This document shows, piece by piece, positions 17,836-27,590 of a stretch of 64,000 nt of DNA (its first letter is position 1; every line of letters begins with the position of its first letter). The notes beneath the pieces are model-generated. The model did no database searches. It was not told the DNA's origin and saw only the letters and a program-made list of their open reading frames with translations. The position numbers were made by a program, and so were the translations under genes. Origin of the DNA: Mechercharimyces sp. CAU 1602 (GTDB taxonomy: Bacteria > Bacillota > Bacilli > Thermoactinomycetales > JANTPT01); NCBI RefSeq assembly GCF_024753565.1, contig NZ_JANTPT010000001.1:1877336-1941335 (forward strand), given 5' to 3'.

Positions 17836-18582
17836 ATGACTTCGTTAAAACCTTCTTACAGAAATAAGCTGTTACAATATGAACTATTATCCAAAGATCC
17901 CTATATATCTCCACATATCCCCTCTACCCTTCCTTATCAAAAAGAGCATGTACAACAAATGCTTTCCACTTACTCATTTCTCTACTTAAAGCCTAGTGGA
18001 GGTGGACAAGGGGCTGGGATTATTCGCATCGATAAAATAAAAGAAGGGTTCCTCTTACGTACCCCAAATCATACTCGCTTTTACTCCACTTTTTCTAATA
18101 TGATGGAACATCTACACGAGCGGATCGGAGAAAGACCGTATATTATTCAACAAGGGATTACGAGCCTAACTCGCACTGGCGATCCTTTCGACATTCGAAT
18201 TCATACCATCCGATTACAAGACAAGTGGGTCGTAGGAGGAATTGTGGGAAAAATAGCCAACTCTGACCGTATAGTCACAAACCGACATAGTGGAGGAAGT
18301 CCTGTACCCATTCAAGAAATATTGACTACCCATCTCCAATGCGAAGTGAGTCAACGTCGCCCAGTATTTGAACAGATGAAATCCCTTTCGATTGAAGCCT
18401 CCAAAGTAATGGGGCGTCTTTATACCAACGGGAAGCGCATGGGCATAGATGCAGGAATTGATAAGAACCTTCATATATGGATCTACGAAATTAATACGAC
18501 TCCAGGCACTATGGTATTTCAAGTCTTACAAGAAAAAAGTATGTATGAACGAATTCAAAAGCTACAGCAACGTGCCAGATAA
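17836..18582 (+). CDS. YheC/YheD family ATP-grasp protein, copy 1
   Basis: A 248-residue member of the YheC/YheD (spore-coat-associated) ATP-grasp family. Core motifs are FLYLKPSGGGQGAGIIRI (ATP-binding glycine-rich strand), YIIQQGI, DPFDIRIHTI, GGIVGKIA, IVTNRHSGG, MGIDAGID and IYEINTTPGTMVF (metal-binding acidic/Asn end). Bacillus YheC and YheD are 360-450 residues, so this copy is essentially the ATP-grasp core with a short N-terminus. The ATG at 17836 is chosen because CAGGAG lies 10 nt upstream; a GTG at 17815 has no ribosome site. It is the first of three paralogues in a row. The ligase substrate of the family is not known. Confidence 0.85.
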   Translation: MTSLKPSYRNKLLQYELLSKDPYISPHIPSTLPYQKEHVQQMLSTYSFLYLKPSGGGQGAGIIRIDKIKEGFLLRTPNHTRFYSTFSNMMEHLHERIGERPYIIQQGITSLTRTGDPFDIRIHTIRLQDKWVVGGIVGKIANSDRIVTNRHSGGSPVPIQEILTTHLQCEVSQRRPVFEQMKSLSIEASKVMGRLYTNGKRMGIDAGIDKNLHIWIYEINTTPGTMVFQVLQEKSMYERIQKLQQRAR

Positions 18583-18598
18583 AATTTTAATAGTAGAG

Positions 18599-18628
18599 CC
18601 TCCTTTATCGATTTAAGGAGGTTTTTTT
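18599..18628 (+). terminator. terminator after ATP-grasp copy 1
   Basis: CCTCCTT pairs with AAGGAGG across a 9-10-nt loop and is followed by TTTTTTT. It separates copies 1 and 2 into different transcription units. Confidence 0.85.
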
Positions 18629-18707
18629 CTTGTCCCCCTCTCTTTCCCCACACCTTTTCTACTATAAATGAGTAGAATAGTAGAAAGAGTAAAGGGGGGT
18701 TAAAACA

Positions 18708-19457
18708 TTGATAAAAAAGAAGAAATATAGAGCCTATCAAAAAAGTAAAATCCTTCAGATGCGGATCCTCTCTGTCCGTCCTTCTACTAGACGTCATACG
18801 CCCGACTGGAAAGTATATAAATGCGCCAACCTAAAACAAATGTTACAAAAACATCCATTTCTATATGTCAAGCCCGATGGTGGTGGACAAGGATATGGGA
18901 TAGCTCGGGTCTGGCGTACAAATCAAGGAAAATACCATGTAAAAACATTACACAGACAGGCAACATTCTCCTCTATTCAACCATTACACCGATATTTAAA
19001 ATCAAACAAACGATATATTATACAACAAGGCATCAATAGTACTACTCGTACTGGGCACCCATTCGACTTACGCATCCACACCTTGCGTATGGGAAATAGA
19101 TGGATAGTAGCTGGGATCATGGCAAAAGTAGGACCTCGCAATCACATCGTGACCAATCGTCATCAAGGTGCTACATGCATTTCCGTAAAAAGACTATTAT
19201 CTAAACACTTAGGCTATTCTCCAAAGCAATGTGCAAACATGATACGTCAAATCAAAAAACTTTCCATCGAAGCAGCTACCCAAGTTGGGCATTCTTATCC
19301 AAAGGTAAAGAGACTCGGTGTAGATATCGGCATCGATGCCCAAAACCACATCTGGTTTTATGAAATAAACACCACACCTGGAATCCACGTATTCCGTGCT
19401 CTACCCAACAAAAAATTATATTATAAGATCCTATATTTAGAACGACGGAAGTGGTAG
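18708..19457 (+). CDS. YheC/YheD family ATP-grasp protein, copy 2
   Basis: A 249-residue paralogue of its two neighbours. It contains FLYVKPDGGGQGYGIARV, YIIQQGI, HPFDLRIHTLRM, IMAKVG, IVTNRHQGA, RLGVDIGID and FYEINTTPGIHVF. The N-terminus is very basic (about the first 25 residues rich in Lys/Arg). The start is TTG at 18708, with AAAGGGGGG 8 nt upstream; no ATG is suitably placed. It is separated from copy 1 by a terminator and from copy 3 by about 125 nt. A sporulation role is inferred from the family only. Confidence 0.83.
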   Translation: MIKKKKYRAYQKSKILQMRILSVRPSTRRHTPDWKVYKCANLKQMLQKHPFLYVKPDGGGQGYGIARVWRTNQGKYHVKTLHRQATFSSIQPLHRYLKSNKRYIIQQGINSTTRTGHPFDLRIHTLRMGNRWIVAGIMAKVGPRNHIVTNRHQGATCISVKRLLSKHLGYSPKQCANMIRQIKKLSIEAATQVGHSYPKVKRLGVDIGIDAQNHIWFYEINTTPGIHVFRALPNKKLYYKILYLERRKW

Positions 19458-19581
19458 GCACCTGTTCCTTCCAATTTCATTTCTTCATAAAATGGTCTCC
19501 AAGTCCTGGCACTCTCCCATACCACGACTTCATACTCTTGAATAGCATATGGATAAATAAGCTGTACAAGGAGATGCGTTG

Positions 19582-20355
19582 ATGAAGGGAAAGATAATAA
19601 ATCCCCCACGCAAATGGGGAGGGAAAATGCTACAAAGTAATGTACTTGCCAACCATGATACAACTCGACACTACGTTCCCGAGACTCGCTGTTATTCATG
19701 GAAGAATGTAAAAGAAATGATAGAGCAGTATGCAAGCCTCTATCTCAAACCTCAAATCGGTTGGCAGGGTAGAGGCATCTTACGTATTGATCGAACTCCC
19801 TCCAACTATATTCTGCGCACACTCGATCAAACTTTTCACTGTTGCGATCTACCTGAACTTAAAAAGACGCTTCGTTTACAAATGAATGATCAATCTTATA
19901 TTATTCAACAAGGAATCGAAAGTTTAACAAAGGATGGACGCCCTTTTGATCTCCGCATCCATACCGTTCGCCTCAAACAAAGATGGATCTTCGCCGGGAT
20001 AGTGGGAAAAATCGCACCTCAAGAATATATCGTGACCAATCGTCATCGTGGAGGCAAAGCAACCCCCATGGGAGCATTACTTAACACTCATTTAGGATAT
20101 GACTCCAAAGAGCGTGAAGAAGTATTTAATCGGATACGTGATTTTGCGATCGCCACCTCCACTGTTATGGGACGAACGTATACCCGCCCTCGCACTTTTG
20201 GCATCGACGCTGGCATTGATGCCAAAAGAAATATCTGGTTTTATGAGGTTAACTCCATCCCCGGCATCGGTGTGTTTCGCACCTCTTCCGATAAAAAAAT
20301 GTATAGAAGAGTTCTTCGTCTTCATCACCGTGCCAAAAACATGAAGGCTAAATAA
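19582..20355 (+). CDS. YheC/YheD family ATP-grasp protein, copy 3
   Basis: A 257-residue third paralogue with LYLKPQIGWQGRGILRI (the usual GGGQG loop changed to IGWQG), YIIQQGI, RPFDLRIHTVRL, GIVGKIA, IVTNRHRGG, FGIDAGID and FYEVNSIPGIGVF. The altered glycine loop and the N-S-I-P variant of the last motif make it the most divergent copy; whether it still binds ATP is open. The ATG at 19582 is 8 nt after AAGGAG, and a TTG directly before it is too close. It is followed by a strong terminator shared with the convergent MerR gene. Confidence 0.83.
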   Translation: MKGKIINPPRKWGGKMLQSNVLANHDTTRHYVPETRCYSWKNVKEMIEQYASLYLKPQIGWQGRGILRIDRTPSNYILRTLDQTFHCCDLPELKKTLRLQMNDQSYIIQQGIESLTKDGRPFDLRIHTVRLKQRWIFAGIVGKIAPQEYIVTNRHRGGKATPMGALLNTHLGYDSKEREEVFNRIRDFAIATSTVMGRTYTRPRTFGIDAGIDAKRNIWFYEVNSIPGIGVFRTSSDKKMYRRVLRLHHRAKNMKAK

Positions 20356-20420
20356 CTGCTCACATTCCCTGCTCCCCCACATCTACACTACACCCAAAAT
20401 TTTCCCTTCTAAACTATGAT

Positions 20421-20457
20421 AACGTCCCCCGCTCAACAAACGGAGGACGTTCTTTTC
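20421..20457. terminator. bidirectional terminator
   Basis: AACGTCCCCCG pairs with CGGAGGACGTT (one mismatch) and is followed by TCTTTTCT. It lies between the convergent ATP-grasp copy 3 and the MerR gene. Confidence 0.8.
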
Positions 20458-20460
20458 TGT

Positions 20461-21222
20461 TTAACGATCGTGTTGATCACAGTAAACGTGCATCGCATCA
20501 TGCATAAATTGAGCTAATCCCACATGAATGTGATCTATATTTTGACGAAAGCGTTCATCCGCTACATAAAGATCTGCCAACCCCCGAAAAGTGTCTAGTT
20601 TACACTCGTAGAAGTGGGAATTAATATGCTGATGCCACTGCGCCACCGCTTCTTGAACATGCTCATCCGTAGCAACACCATCCATTCGCTTAGCAATGCG
20701 CCAAAATATCGCATCTGCTTCTTGTTGAATTTTTTCCCATTGTGCACTTGAATAACTGGCACTCCGTCGTTCACTTTCTGCTACTAATTCCGGGGCATAC
20801 TTTTCTTTCACTTCTGCCCTATACTTTTGTTGGTGTGCTTCAATCTCTTTCTTACTCAACCCACTAAATAACTCTTCTTTTTCCATCCTTTTTTCCCCTT
20901 TCATATGGTCCAATGTTTTATCGATCGTGGTAATCATTGTTTCCAAGCGATTCTTCTTTTGAAGAAGTGCCTCTCGATGTAAGCAAAGTGCTCGCTCACG
21001 ATCAAACCCCGGATGGTCCAGAATTTGTTGAATCTCTTGGAGCGATATCCCCATCTCTTTAAAAAACAACACCTGTTGTAAGCGCTCCAAGTTTTCATCA
21101 GAGTAGAGCCGATACCCTGCCTCCGTTGTAGTCGCCGGAATCAATAATCCAATTTGATCATAGTGGTGTAATGTACGAATACTTACTCCGATCATTGCGG
21201 CTACTTCTTTCACTTGATACAT
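20461..21222 (-). CDS. MerR family activator with TipA-S antibiotic-recognition domain
   Basis: The 253 residues comprise a MerR winged helix (1-70: YQVKEVAAMIGVSIRTLHHYDQIGLL, then AGYRLYSDENLERLQQVLFFKEMG), a long dimerisation coiled coil (75-125), and a C-terminal TipAS-like helical domain (about 130-250, with FYECKLDTFRGLADLYVADERFRQNID). Relatives are Streptomyces TipAL and B. subtilis Mta, which activate multidrug responses on binding thiopeptides or other drugs. Its own promoter has the MerR-type 19-nt spacer with a perfect inverted repeat, so it is probably autoregulated. The ribosome site GAGGAGG precedes the ATG. No obvious target gene is adjacent. Confidence 0.9.
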   Translation of the reverse strand: MYQVKEVAAMIGVSIRTLHHYDQIGLLIPATTTEAGYRLYSDENLERLQQVLFFKEMGISLQEIQQILDHPGFDRERALCLHREALLQKKNRLETMITTIDKTLDHMKGEKRMEKEELFSGLSKKEIEAHQQKYRAEVKEKYAPELVAESERRSASYSSAQWEKIQQEADAIFWRIAKRMDGVATDEHVQEAVAQWHQHINSHFYECKLDTFRGLADLYVADERFRQNIDHIHVGLAQFMHDAMHVYCDQHDR

Positions 21223-21244
21223 CTTATTTCCTCCTCTTATCCGT

Positions 21245-21275
21245 ATCGTATATCCTAACGCTACGTTAGAGTCAA
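21245..21275 (-). promoter_or_regulatory. MerR-type promoter with 19-nt spacer and operator
   Basis: The -35 box TTGACT (21275-21270) and -10 box TACGAT (21250-21245) are 19 nt apart. The spacer contains CTAACG-TAG-CGTTAG, a perfect 6-bp inverted repeat, the arrangement MerR proteins use to untwist the promoter. Confidence 0.75.
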
Positions 21276-21303
21276 GAAGGCATTTGACACCAATTGCATA
21301 TCA

Positions 21304-21335
21304 AAAAACCCACCAGCAGTAGCTGATGGGTTTTT
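21304..21335 (-). terminator. terminator of the aceBA operon
   Basis: On the minus strand CCCATCAGC-tact-GCTGGTGGG is followed by TTTTTTGA. It is nearly symmetrical and may work both ways. Confidence 0.85.
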
Positions 21336-21344
21336 GCATAATCC

Positions 21345-22634
21345 CTATTTAACGCTAAATTGCTCTTCTTCAGTTGAACCTGACAAAGCTGTCGTTGAAG
21401 ACTTACCACCAGATACCACTTGCGATACTTCATCAAAGTATCCAGTACCCACTTCACGCTGATGACGAGTAGCTGTATATCCATGAACTTCGCTATCAAA
21501 TTCCGCTTGTTGCAATTCAGAGTAAGCCGCCATACCCGTCTCTTTGTACTTACGTGCCAGTTCAAACATTCCGTAGTTAAGAGCGTGGAAACCAGCCAAG
21601 GTAACAAATTGGAATTTATACCCCATTTCACCCAAGCGATGTTGGAATTCAGCAATCGTCTTATCATCCAGTTTTTTCTTCCAGTTAAATGATGGTGAAC
21701 AGTTGTATGCAAGCAATTTCCCTGGGAATTTCGCATGAATAGCTTCAGCAAAGCGCTGCGCCTCTTCCAAACTTGGTTCCGAAGTTTCACACCAGATTAA
21801 ATCAGCATAAGGAGCATATGCCAATCCACGTGCAATCGCAGTATCTAAACCATTTTTAATGCGATAAAACCCTTCAGGGGTACGTTCACCCGTGATAAAC
21901 TCATGATCACGTTCATCCACATCGCTCGTGATCAATTGCGCCGCATTAGCATCAGTACGCGCGACCACAATCGTAGGTGTTCCCATCACATCCGCAGCAA
22001 GACGGGCAGAGATCAAGTTGCGCACAGCCGCTTGCGTCGGAATCAATACTTTTCCGCCCAAGTGACCACATTTCTTTTCTGAGGCCAATTGATCCTCAAA
22101 GTGAACGCCCGCTGCACCAGCTTCAATCATGCCTTTCATTAATTCGAACACATTGAGCGGTCCACCAAAACCTGCTTCCGCATCCGCTACAATAGGAGCA
22201 AACCATTCAATCTCGTTATCCCCTTCTGCATGATGGATTTGATCTGCCCGTTGCAATGCTTGATTAATCCGTTTCACTACACTTGGTACGCTATTTGCTG
22301 GATACAAGCTTTGATCTGGATACATTTGTCCAGACAGGTTGGCATCTGCTGCTACTTGCCACCCGCTCAAATAAATCGCCTTCAAACCCGCTTTTACTTG
22401 CTGAACCGCTTGGTTACCTGTCAAAGCACCGAGAGCATTAATATGATGTTCAGTATGAAGAAGTTCCCACAAACGCTCTGCACCACGACGTGCCAATGTA
22501 TGTTCAATGTGTACGGAACCACGCAGACGAATTACATCTTCAGGGCTATACGAGCGTTCAATTCCTTTCCAACGGGCATCTTTCTCCCAGCTTTCTTTCA
22601 ATTGTAGTGCATCACGTTCTTTTTGAATGGTCAT
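21345..22634 (-). CDS. aceA: isocitrate lyase
   Basis: About 429 residues, the usual bacterial length. It contains the active-site signature [14 protein letters not shown] (catalytic Cys), [40 protein letters not shown], and [13 protein letters not shown]. It splits isocitrate to glyoxylate and succinate in the glyoxylate shunt. The ATG at 22634 is preferred ([10 protein letters not shown]) because GAGAGG lies 9 nt upstream; the upstream ATG at 22643 is too close to that site. It lies 42 nt after aceB, and the shared promoter lies upstream of aceB. Confidence 0.96.
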   Translation of the reverse strand: MTIQKERDALQLKESWEKDARWKGIERSYSPEDVIRLRGSVHIEHTLARRGAERLWELLHTEHHINALGALTGNQAVQQVKAGLKAIYLSGWQVAADANLSGQMYPDQSLYPANSVPSVVKRINQALQRADQIHHAEGDNEIEWFAPIVADAEAGFGGPLNVFELMKGMIEAGAAGVHFEDQLASEKKCGHLGGKVLIPTQAAVRNLISARLAADVMGTPTIVVARTDANAAQLITSDVDERDHEFITGERTPEGFYRIKNGLDTAIARGLAYAPYADLIWCETSEPSLEEAQRFAEAIHAKFPGKLLAYNCSPSFNWKKKLDDKTIAEFQHRLGEMGYKFQFVTLAGFHALNYGMFELARKYKETGMAAYSELQQAEFDSEVHGYTATRHQREVGTGYFDEVSQVVSGGKSSTTALSGSTEEEQFSVK

Positions 22635-22676
22635 GATCTTCATCCTCTCATTTTTTTATATCAGTTTTTATTCACT

Positions 22677-24287
22677 TTACGCATCCAACAGTTTATACCC
22701 TGGAATAGTAAGAAACTCTTCAAATTCATCTTGAGTGATCAGTTTTTTAAACAAGCGACTCGCAGCTTCAAATTCTCCTTCTGCAAACCGTTCTTCTCCG
22801 ATTTCAACTTGAATCTTATTCAACTCTTCTGCCAACACTTCTTCACATAACGCCAGCGTAATATTGCGTCCATCCTCTAAGATCCCTTTCGGATGGCGAA
22901 TCCATTGCCATACTTGAGCACGAGAAATTTCTGCAGTTGCAGCGTCTTCCATCAATCCATGAATGGCAACGGCTCCGTAACCACGTAGCCATGCTTCGAT
23001 ATACTGCACACCCACATTTATATTAGTACGTAAACCCTCTTCAGTGATCGTTCCTACAGGTACTGCCACTAACTCCTCCGCACTCACCTCTACATCAGGT
23101 CGTTGCTTCGTTATTTGGTTTGGTAAACTCATATGTTGATCAAACACTTCCATCGCCACCGGAACTAATGCCGGATGCGCTACCCACGTACCATCATGAC
23201 CATCGCTAGCTTCACGTTCTTTATCCTGACGAACCTTCTGCACTGCTTCTTCATTCTTAACAGGGTCACCCTTAACCGGCACCTGAGCAGCCATACCTCC
23301 AATCGCAGACGCTTTATGCTTATGACAAGTTTTCACTGTCAACAGTGTATAGGCACGCATAAAGGGAACAGTCATTGTCACTTGCGAGCGATCCGGCAGA
23401 ATCACCTCCGGTTGTTTATGGAAACGCTTGATGTAACTAAAGATATAATCCCAACGACCACAGTTTAAGCCAGCCGAATGATGACGTAATTCATATAAAA
23501 TTTCTTCCATTTCGAAAACAGCGGGTATTGTTTCGATTAGAACTGTAGCCTTAATTGTCCCCTGCCTAATCTTCATCTCATTTTGAGCGAAGACAAAGAC
23601 ATCATTCCATAAACGCGCTTCTAGATGGCTTTCCAACTTCGGAAGATAAAAATACGGACCCGATCCTTTACTGAGAAGTCTCTTTGCATTGTGATAAAAA
23701 TACAAGCCAAAATCGAAGAGACTAGCAGATACAGGTTGGCCATCGATTAATAAATTTTTCTCCAGTAGATGCCATCCACGTGGACGTACCAGCAAGGTAG
23801 CCACCTTTTCTTTCAATGCGTAACGCTTCCCTTGTGGACTGGTAAAGTCAATCGTGCGCCGAATGGCATCGCGCATATTGATCTGACCTTGAACACTGTT
23901 TTCCCATGTTGGAGAATTGGCGTCCTCAAAATCAGCCATAAATGCTTTCGCACCTGAATTTAGTGCATTGATTACCATCTTGCGATCACCAGTTGGACCA
24001 GTAATTTCTACACGCCGATCTTGTAGATCATGTGGTAGCGGATCGACGTTCCAGGACTGTTCACGAATCCAAGCGGTCTCCGCTAAAAAATCAAGCTTTT
24101 CACCTGCATCTAATTTTAATTGTCGCTCGACACGTTTTTCTAACAACCATTCGCGTCGTTCGGAAAATTCCCTCACTAATTTTTCTACGAACTGAATTGC
24201 ACCCGGTGTTAATATTTCTGCAAAGCCAGGATGCATCTTACCCTTGATCTGTACATGAGCTGAATAGGAAGACGTTTCCGTTGTCAC
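22677..24287 (-). CDS. aceB: malate synthase A
   Basis: About 536 residues, matching the ~530-residue malate synthase A isoform. Characteristic stretches are [61 protein letters not shown], and the late [16 protein letters not shown]. It condenses glyoxylate with acetyl-CoA to malate. The best start is the GTG at 24287, with AAGGAGG 8 nt upstream. The TTG at 24293, which the longer frame would use, is only 2 nt from that site. First gene of the aceB-aceA operon. Confidence 0.95.
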   Translation of the reverse strand: MTTETSSYSAHVQIKGKMHPGFAEILTPGAIQFVEKLVREFSERREWLLEKRVERQLKLDAGEKLDFLAETAWIREQSWNVDPLPHDLQDRRVEITGPTGDRKMVINALNSGAKAFMADFEDANSPTWENSVQGQINMRDAIRRTIDFTSPQGKRYALKEKVATLLVRPRGWHLLEKNLLIDGQPVSASLFDFGLYFYHNAKRLLSKGSGPYFYLPKLESHLEARLWNDVFVFAQNEMKIRQGTIKATVLIETIPAVFEMEEILYELRHHSAGLNCGRWDYIFSYIKRFHKQPEVILPDRSQVTMTVPFMRAYTLLTVKTCHKHKASAIGGMAAQVPVKGDPVKNEEAVQKVRQDKEREASDGHDGTWVAHPALVPVAMEVFDQHMSLPNQITKQRPDVEVSAEELVAVPVGTITEEGLRTNINVGVQYIEAWLRGYGAVAIHGLMEDAATAEISRAQVWQWIRHPKGILEDGRNITLALCEEVLAEELNKIQVEIGEERFAEGEFEAASRLFKKLITQDEFEEFLTIPGYKLLDA

Positions 24288-24356
24288 GTCCAATTCCTCC
24301 TTGAGTCAAAGCTGATTGGCTTACTGTTTAATAACAGATCTCATTTCCTTGTTTGT

Positions 24357-24386
24357 ATTATAGTACAGTACTTGTTGTTTTGACAA
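24357..24386 (-). promoter_or_regulatory. promoter of aceBA
   Basis: TTGTCA (24386-24381), an 18-nt spacer, and TATAAT (24362-24357) on the minus strand. The spacer and -10 overlap a short AGTACTGTACT palindrome that could be a regulator site. Confidence 0.7.
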
Positions 24387-24450
24387 CACTTTTTTTCATG
24401 TCTTCTTCCTTTATTTTTATTTTCTTTCTGTTTGTTGATATGGACATAAA

Positions 24451-24484
24451 GAAAAACCCTTTTATATCAAGGGTTTTTCTTTTA
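24451..24484. terminator. bidirectional terminator
   Basis: AAAAACCCTT pairs with AAGGGTTTTT across a short AT loop, with T-runs on both strands. It closes the M24 peptidase unit on the minus strand. The 165 nt between it and that gene (24485-24646) show nothing I can support. Confidence 0.8.
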
Positions 24485-24646
24485 ATAAAAGATATTTCAT
24501 CTGTTATGATACAGTTTGAATTTAAGGAAGCTATCTATTCTATGTCTCCACCTGATTGGAAAAGCCCACTTCTAGAAGAGGGCGTCCAAACTCATTCTTC
24601 ATGCATCAAGGTTTACTTTTCCACCTGAGCGGGAATAGACATGTTG

Positions 24647-25765
24647 CTACTCTTCACTTTTCGCTTCCACAAGAAGCAGCTCTTTTGAAAACGAAGTTAA
24701 CGAGCGGGCGCCATCTTCTGTCACCACTACATCATCCTCGATCCGAACTCCGCCGACGCCAGGTACATATACTCCTGGTTCGATGGTAAACACCATCCCA
24801 GGCTCTAAGACAAGGCTATTTAGGTCATGTACATACGGTTGTTCATGTACGTCGATCCCTAGTCCATGACCTAAGCGATGTGGAAAATACTCTCCCCACC
24901 CTGCTTCGGAAATGGTCGTACGAGCAATACGATCCAGTTCGGACAATTGAACACCTGGTCGACATGCCTGTAGCGCGCTCTCTTGAGCTTGCTGAACAGC
25001 TTCATACATTTGACGCTCTTTCGTGTCAAGCGAATAAAAGCCACAAGTACGTGTGATATCTGAACAGTATCCTTTCCATACTACGCCTAAATCAAATAAA
25101 ACCAGATCACCTCGTCGCAGTTGATTTAAGCCTGGATTACCATGAGGAGCGCCACTGTTTGCACCAAAAAGTACCAGGGTGGAGAAGGACATCTGGCTAA
25201 CTCCCTTTCTTTTTAATGCGTACTCAATAGTAGCCACGATCTCCATCTCTGTACACCCTTCATAGAGTGCATCCATCCCAACTTGCACTCCATAATCAGC
25301 CAACTGTGCCGCTTCTAACATAATCGAGATTTCTTCGGTTGACTTCACCATCCGCAAATGATGCATCTTTTCTTCCATTGAACGAAAAGATAAAGATGGA
25401 AAAAGACTGGTTAGCTGTTCTGCCCGCTCAAATGAAAGATGTTCTTTTTCGATAGCCGCAATCTTCGGGTTCGTAACCCCGTTACGTTCCAATGCCGCCG
25501 CCACCATCTTCCACGGTTGATCCGTATCATGGTGACCAAGAATATCTTTACTCCAACCTGCGGCACGCGCCAATTCCTTCTCCATCGCAGGACAGATTAG
25601 TATGGGCTCTCGATCTGGAAACAAAAGCAGTCCAAACAGTCTCTCATGCGGATCACAATAAAATTGTGTCAAATAAAATATATTGGCCGTTGACGTAACC
25701 AAAGCAAAATCAAGCTTTTCTTTATGCAACCAACTTGTAACTTTTTGCAATCTCTCTTTTATCAT
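24647..25765 (-). CDS. M24 family Xaa-Pro peptidase
   Basis: The 372 residues have the prolidase/aminopeptidase-P architecture: an N-terminal creatinase-like domain (1-125) and a C-terminal pita-bread domain. All five metal ligands are visible: Asp in LVLFDLGVVWKGYCSDITRT (two Asp), His in HRLGHGLGIDVHE, Glu in TIEPGVYVPG, and Glu in GGVRIEDDVVVTE. It releases N-terminal residues before proline or cleaves Xaa-Pro dipeptides in the cytoplasm. The ATG at 25765 has AAAGGAACGAGA upstream. It is monocistronic and resembles Bacillus YkvY/YqhT-type proteins; the exact paralogue is not resolved. Confidence 0.9.
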   Translation of the reverse strand: MIKERLQKVTSWLHKEKLDFALVTSTANIFYLTQFYCDPHERLFGLLLFPDREPILICPAMEKELARAAGWSKDILGHHDTDQPWKMVAAALERNGVTNPKIAAIEKEHLSFERAEQLTSLFPSLSFRSMEEKMHHLRMVKSTEEISIMLEAAQLADYGVQVGMDALYEGCTEMEIVATIEYALKRKGVSQMSFSTLVLFGANSGAPHGNPGLNQLRRGDLVLFDLGVVWKGYCSDITRTCGFYSLDTKERQMYEAVQQAQESALQACRPGVQLSELDRIARTTISEAGWGEYFPHRLGHGLGIDVHEQPYVHDLNSLVLEPGMVFTIEPGVYVPGVGGVRIEDDVVVTEDGARSLTSFSKELLLVEAKSEE

Positions 25766-25942
25766 TTATTTCTCGTTCCTTTCTATATATAATATTATTA
25801 TTGCCTAGCCGCGGATGAGTCGATATCACTAGTTAGTATATTTATTCATAATCAGTTTGGTCATCGCCCATCCACCTCTCGCTCTTCACTCTACTTTACC
25901 ACGAAGCAAAGCGATCTATCTATTTACAAAAGGGGTGTCTAC

Positions 25943-27508
25943 ATGGAAAGTTCATTTTTATCACTATTACCACCAATCATCACCTTACTACTCGTTTTCC
26001 TGACACGAAGAGTATTGCTCTCACTCGGGGCAGGAATCGTACTAGGTGCATTTTTACTAAATGATTGGAACATAGGTGCAAGCTTATATCTTATGTGGGA
26101 AGTATTTATCAGTATCATCTGGGATTTAGAAAACGGCGGTTTAAATACATGGAATATGTATATTATCTTCTTCGTCCTCTTAATGGGGATCTTAAGTGCG
26201 TGGATTACGCTCTCCGGCGGTGGAGAAGCTTTTGCACGCTGGGCTCTAAAAAAAGCAAATACGCGTACAAAAACACAGTTAGTACCATATTTCTTAGGAA
26301 TTCTCATCTTTTTCGATGATTATTTTAATACCTTGATTGTGGGTAATGTGAGTCGACAAATTACGGATCGCCAACGCATCTCACGTGCCAAGTTGGCATA
26401 TTTAATTGACTCCACCTCTGCTCCCGTCGTGGTCATGATGCCCCTTTCCAGTTGGGGCGCCTATATTATCGCACTAATCGCTGGTATCTTAGGTAGCACA
26501 CAGATCACACAATACTCTGGGCTAGAGGCATTCCTGTTCGCTATTCCCGCTAATTATTATGCTATCACCGCGTTACTACTTCTCTTGGCCGTAATCCTTT
26601 TCCAACTGGATATCGGGCCCATGCGGAAGCATGAGCGTCGCGCTCAAGAAGAAGGCGTGCTCGTCGATCCCAATAGCGGGGATGTTCCTGGACATGAAAG
26701 CGTTCTTCCTTCCAGTGAAACCGGAAAGATAAGCAACTTACTCTTACCTTTGATCGGCTTAATCATCGGTACCATCATCTCGATGGCATGGACGGGAATC
26801 CAAGCGATTGAAGGCGAGGTCACCTTACTTACCATCTTGGAATTTACGGATGTTTCCGCTTCACTCTTTTACGGTGCAATAGTAGGTGTGGTCGTTGCCC
26901 TGTTCGCCAATTTAAGACAAAAAACATCAGGAAGTTGGCTTTTTAAAGGAGCATGGGCAGGAATTCGTTCCATGCTACCTGCTATATATATCCTCTTTCT
27001 CGCTTGGATGATTACCGACATCATCTCAAAATTAGAAACAGGCGATTACCTCGCCAGTTGGATTGATCCATCACTCTCTTTGTTCTGGTTACCTGCCATT
27101 CTCTTTTTATTCGCTTCTATTATGGCGTTTGCTACTGGGACCTCCTGGGGTACGTTTGGCATCATGTTGCCGATTGCAGGTGAGATTGTGGCCGCAACCG
27201 ACCCTCTCTACATCATCCCTGCCATCGGCGCAGTATTAGGTGGTTCGGTACTGGGGGATCACTGTTCACCTATCTCCGATACTACGATTATGTCGTCTAC
27301 AGGGGCAGGCTGTGTTCATATAGATCACGTTACGACACAGCTCCCTTATGCATTACTATCCGGTATAGTAGCAACCATCGGGTATCTTATTCTAGGAATA
27401 ACCAACAGTGTCCTACTCGGGTTGCTCTCCACTTTTGCTGGTTTAGCAATTCTCGTCGCCATCTTACGCGTTTGGAATCAAAAACAATCCCCTCTCGCCA
27501 AGAGCTAA
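25943..27508 (+). CDS. Na+/H+ antiporter, NhaC family
   Basis: A 521-residue polytopic membrane protein with about 11-12 hydrophobic segments. Family motifs include ILIFFDDYFNTLIVGNVSRQITDR, IDSTSAPVVVMMPLSSWGAYI, FATGTSWGTFGIMLPIAGEI and the conserved GGSVLGDHCSPISDTTIMSSTGAGC. NhaC-type carriers exchange Na+ (or organic anions such as malate/lactate, in MleN) against protons. The length and FDDYFN motif fit the larger Bacillus YheL/NhaC-like group. AAAAGGGG precedes the ATG. It is monocistronic with its own terminator; the physiological ion is not fixed by sequence. Confidence 0.9.
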   Translation: MESSFLSLLPPIITLLLVFLTRRVLLSLGAGIVLGAFLLNDWNIGASLYLMWEVFISIIWDLENGGLNTWNMYIIFFVLLMGILSAWITLSGGGEAFARWALKKANTRTKTQLVPYFLGILIFFDDYFNTLIVGNVSRQITDRQRISRAKLAYLIDSTSAPVVVMMPLSSWGAYIIALIAGILGSTQITQYSGLEAFLFAIPANYYAITALLLLLAVILFQLDIGPMRKHERRAQEEGVLVDPNSGDVPGHESVLPSSETGKISNLLLPLIGLIIGTIISMAWTGIQAIEGEVTLLTILEFTDVSASLFYGAIVGVVVALFANLRQKTSGSWLFKGAWAGIRSMLPAIYILFLAWMITDIISKLETGDYLASWIDPSLSLFWLPAILFLFASIMAFATGTSWGTFGIMLPIAGEIVAATDPLYIIPAIGAVLGGSVLGDHCSPISDTTIMSSTGAGCVHIDHVTTQLPYALLSGIVATIGYLILGITNSVLLGLLSTFAGLAILVAILRVWNQKQSPLAKS

Positions 27509-27546
27509 GGGCTCTGTTACATTAAAAATCAATACACAGCCGTAAC

Positions 27547-27583
27547 AAACACGACACCTATTAGGAGTGTCGTGTTTGTCTTT
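27547..27583. terminator. bidirectional terminator
   Basis: AACACGACAC pairs with GTGTCGTGTT across an ATTAGG-type loop and is followed by TGTCTTTAT. It lies between the convergent antiporter and FMN reductase genes. Confidence 0.85.
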
Positions 27584-27590
27584 ATCATCA

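Noticed and set aside
24353..24628. 91-residue plus-strand ORF between aceB and the M24 peptidase
   Set aside because: It begins inside the aceBA promoter, spans a bidirectional terminator and has no ribosome site.
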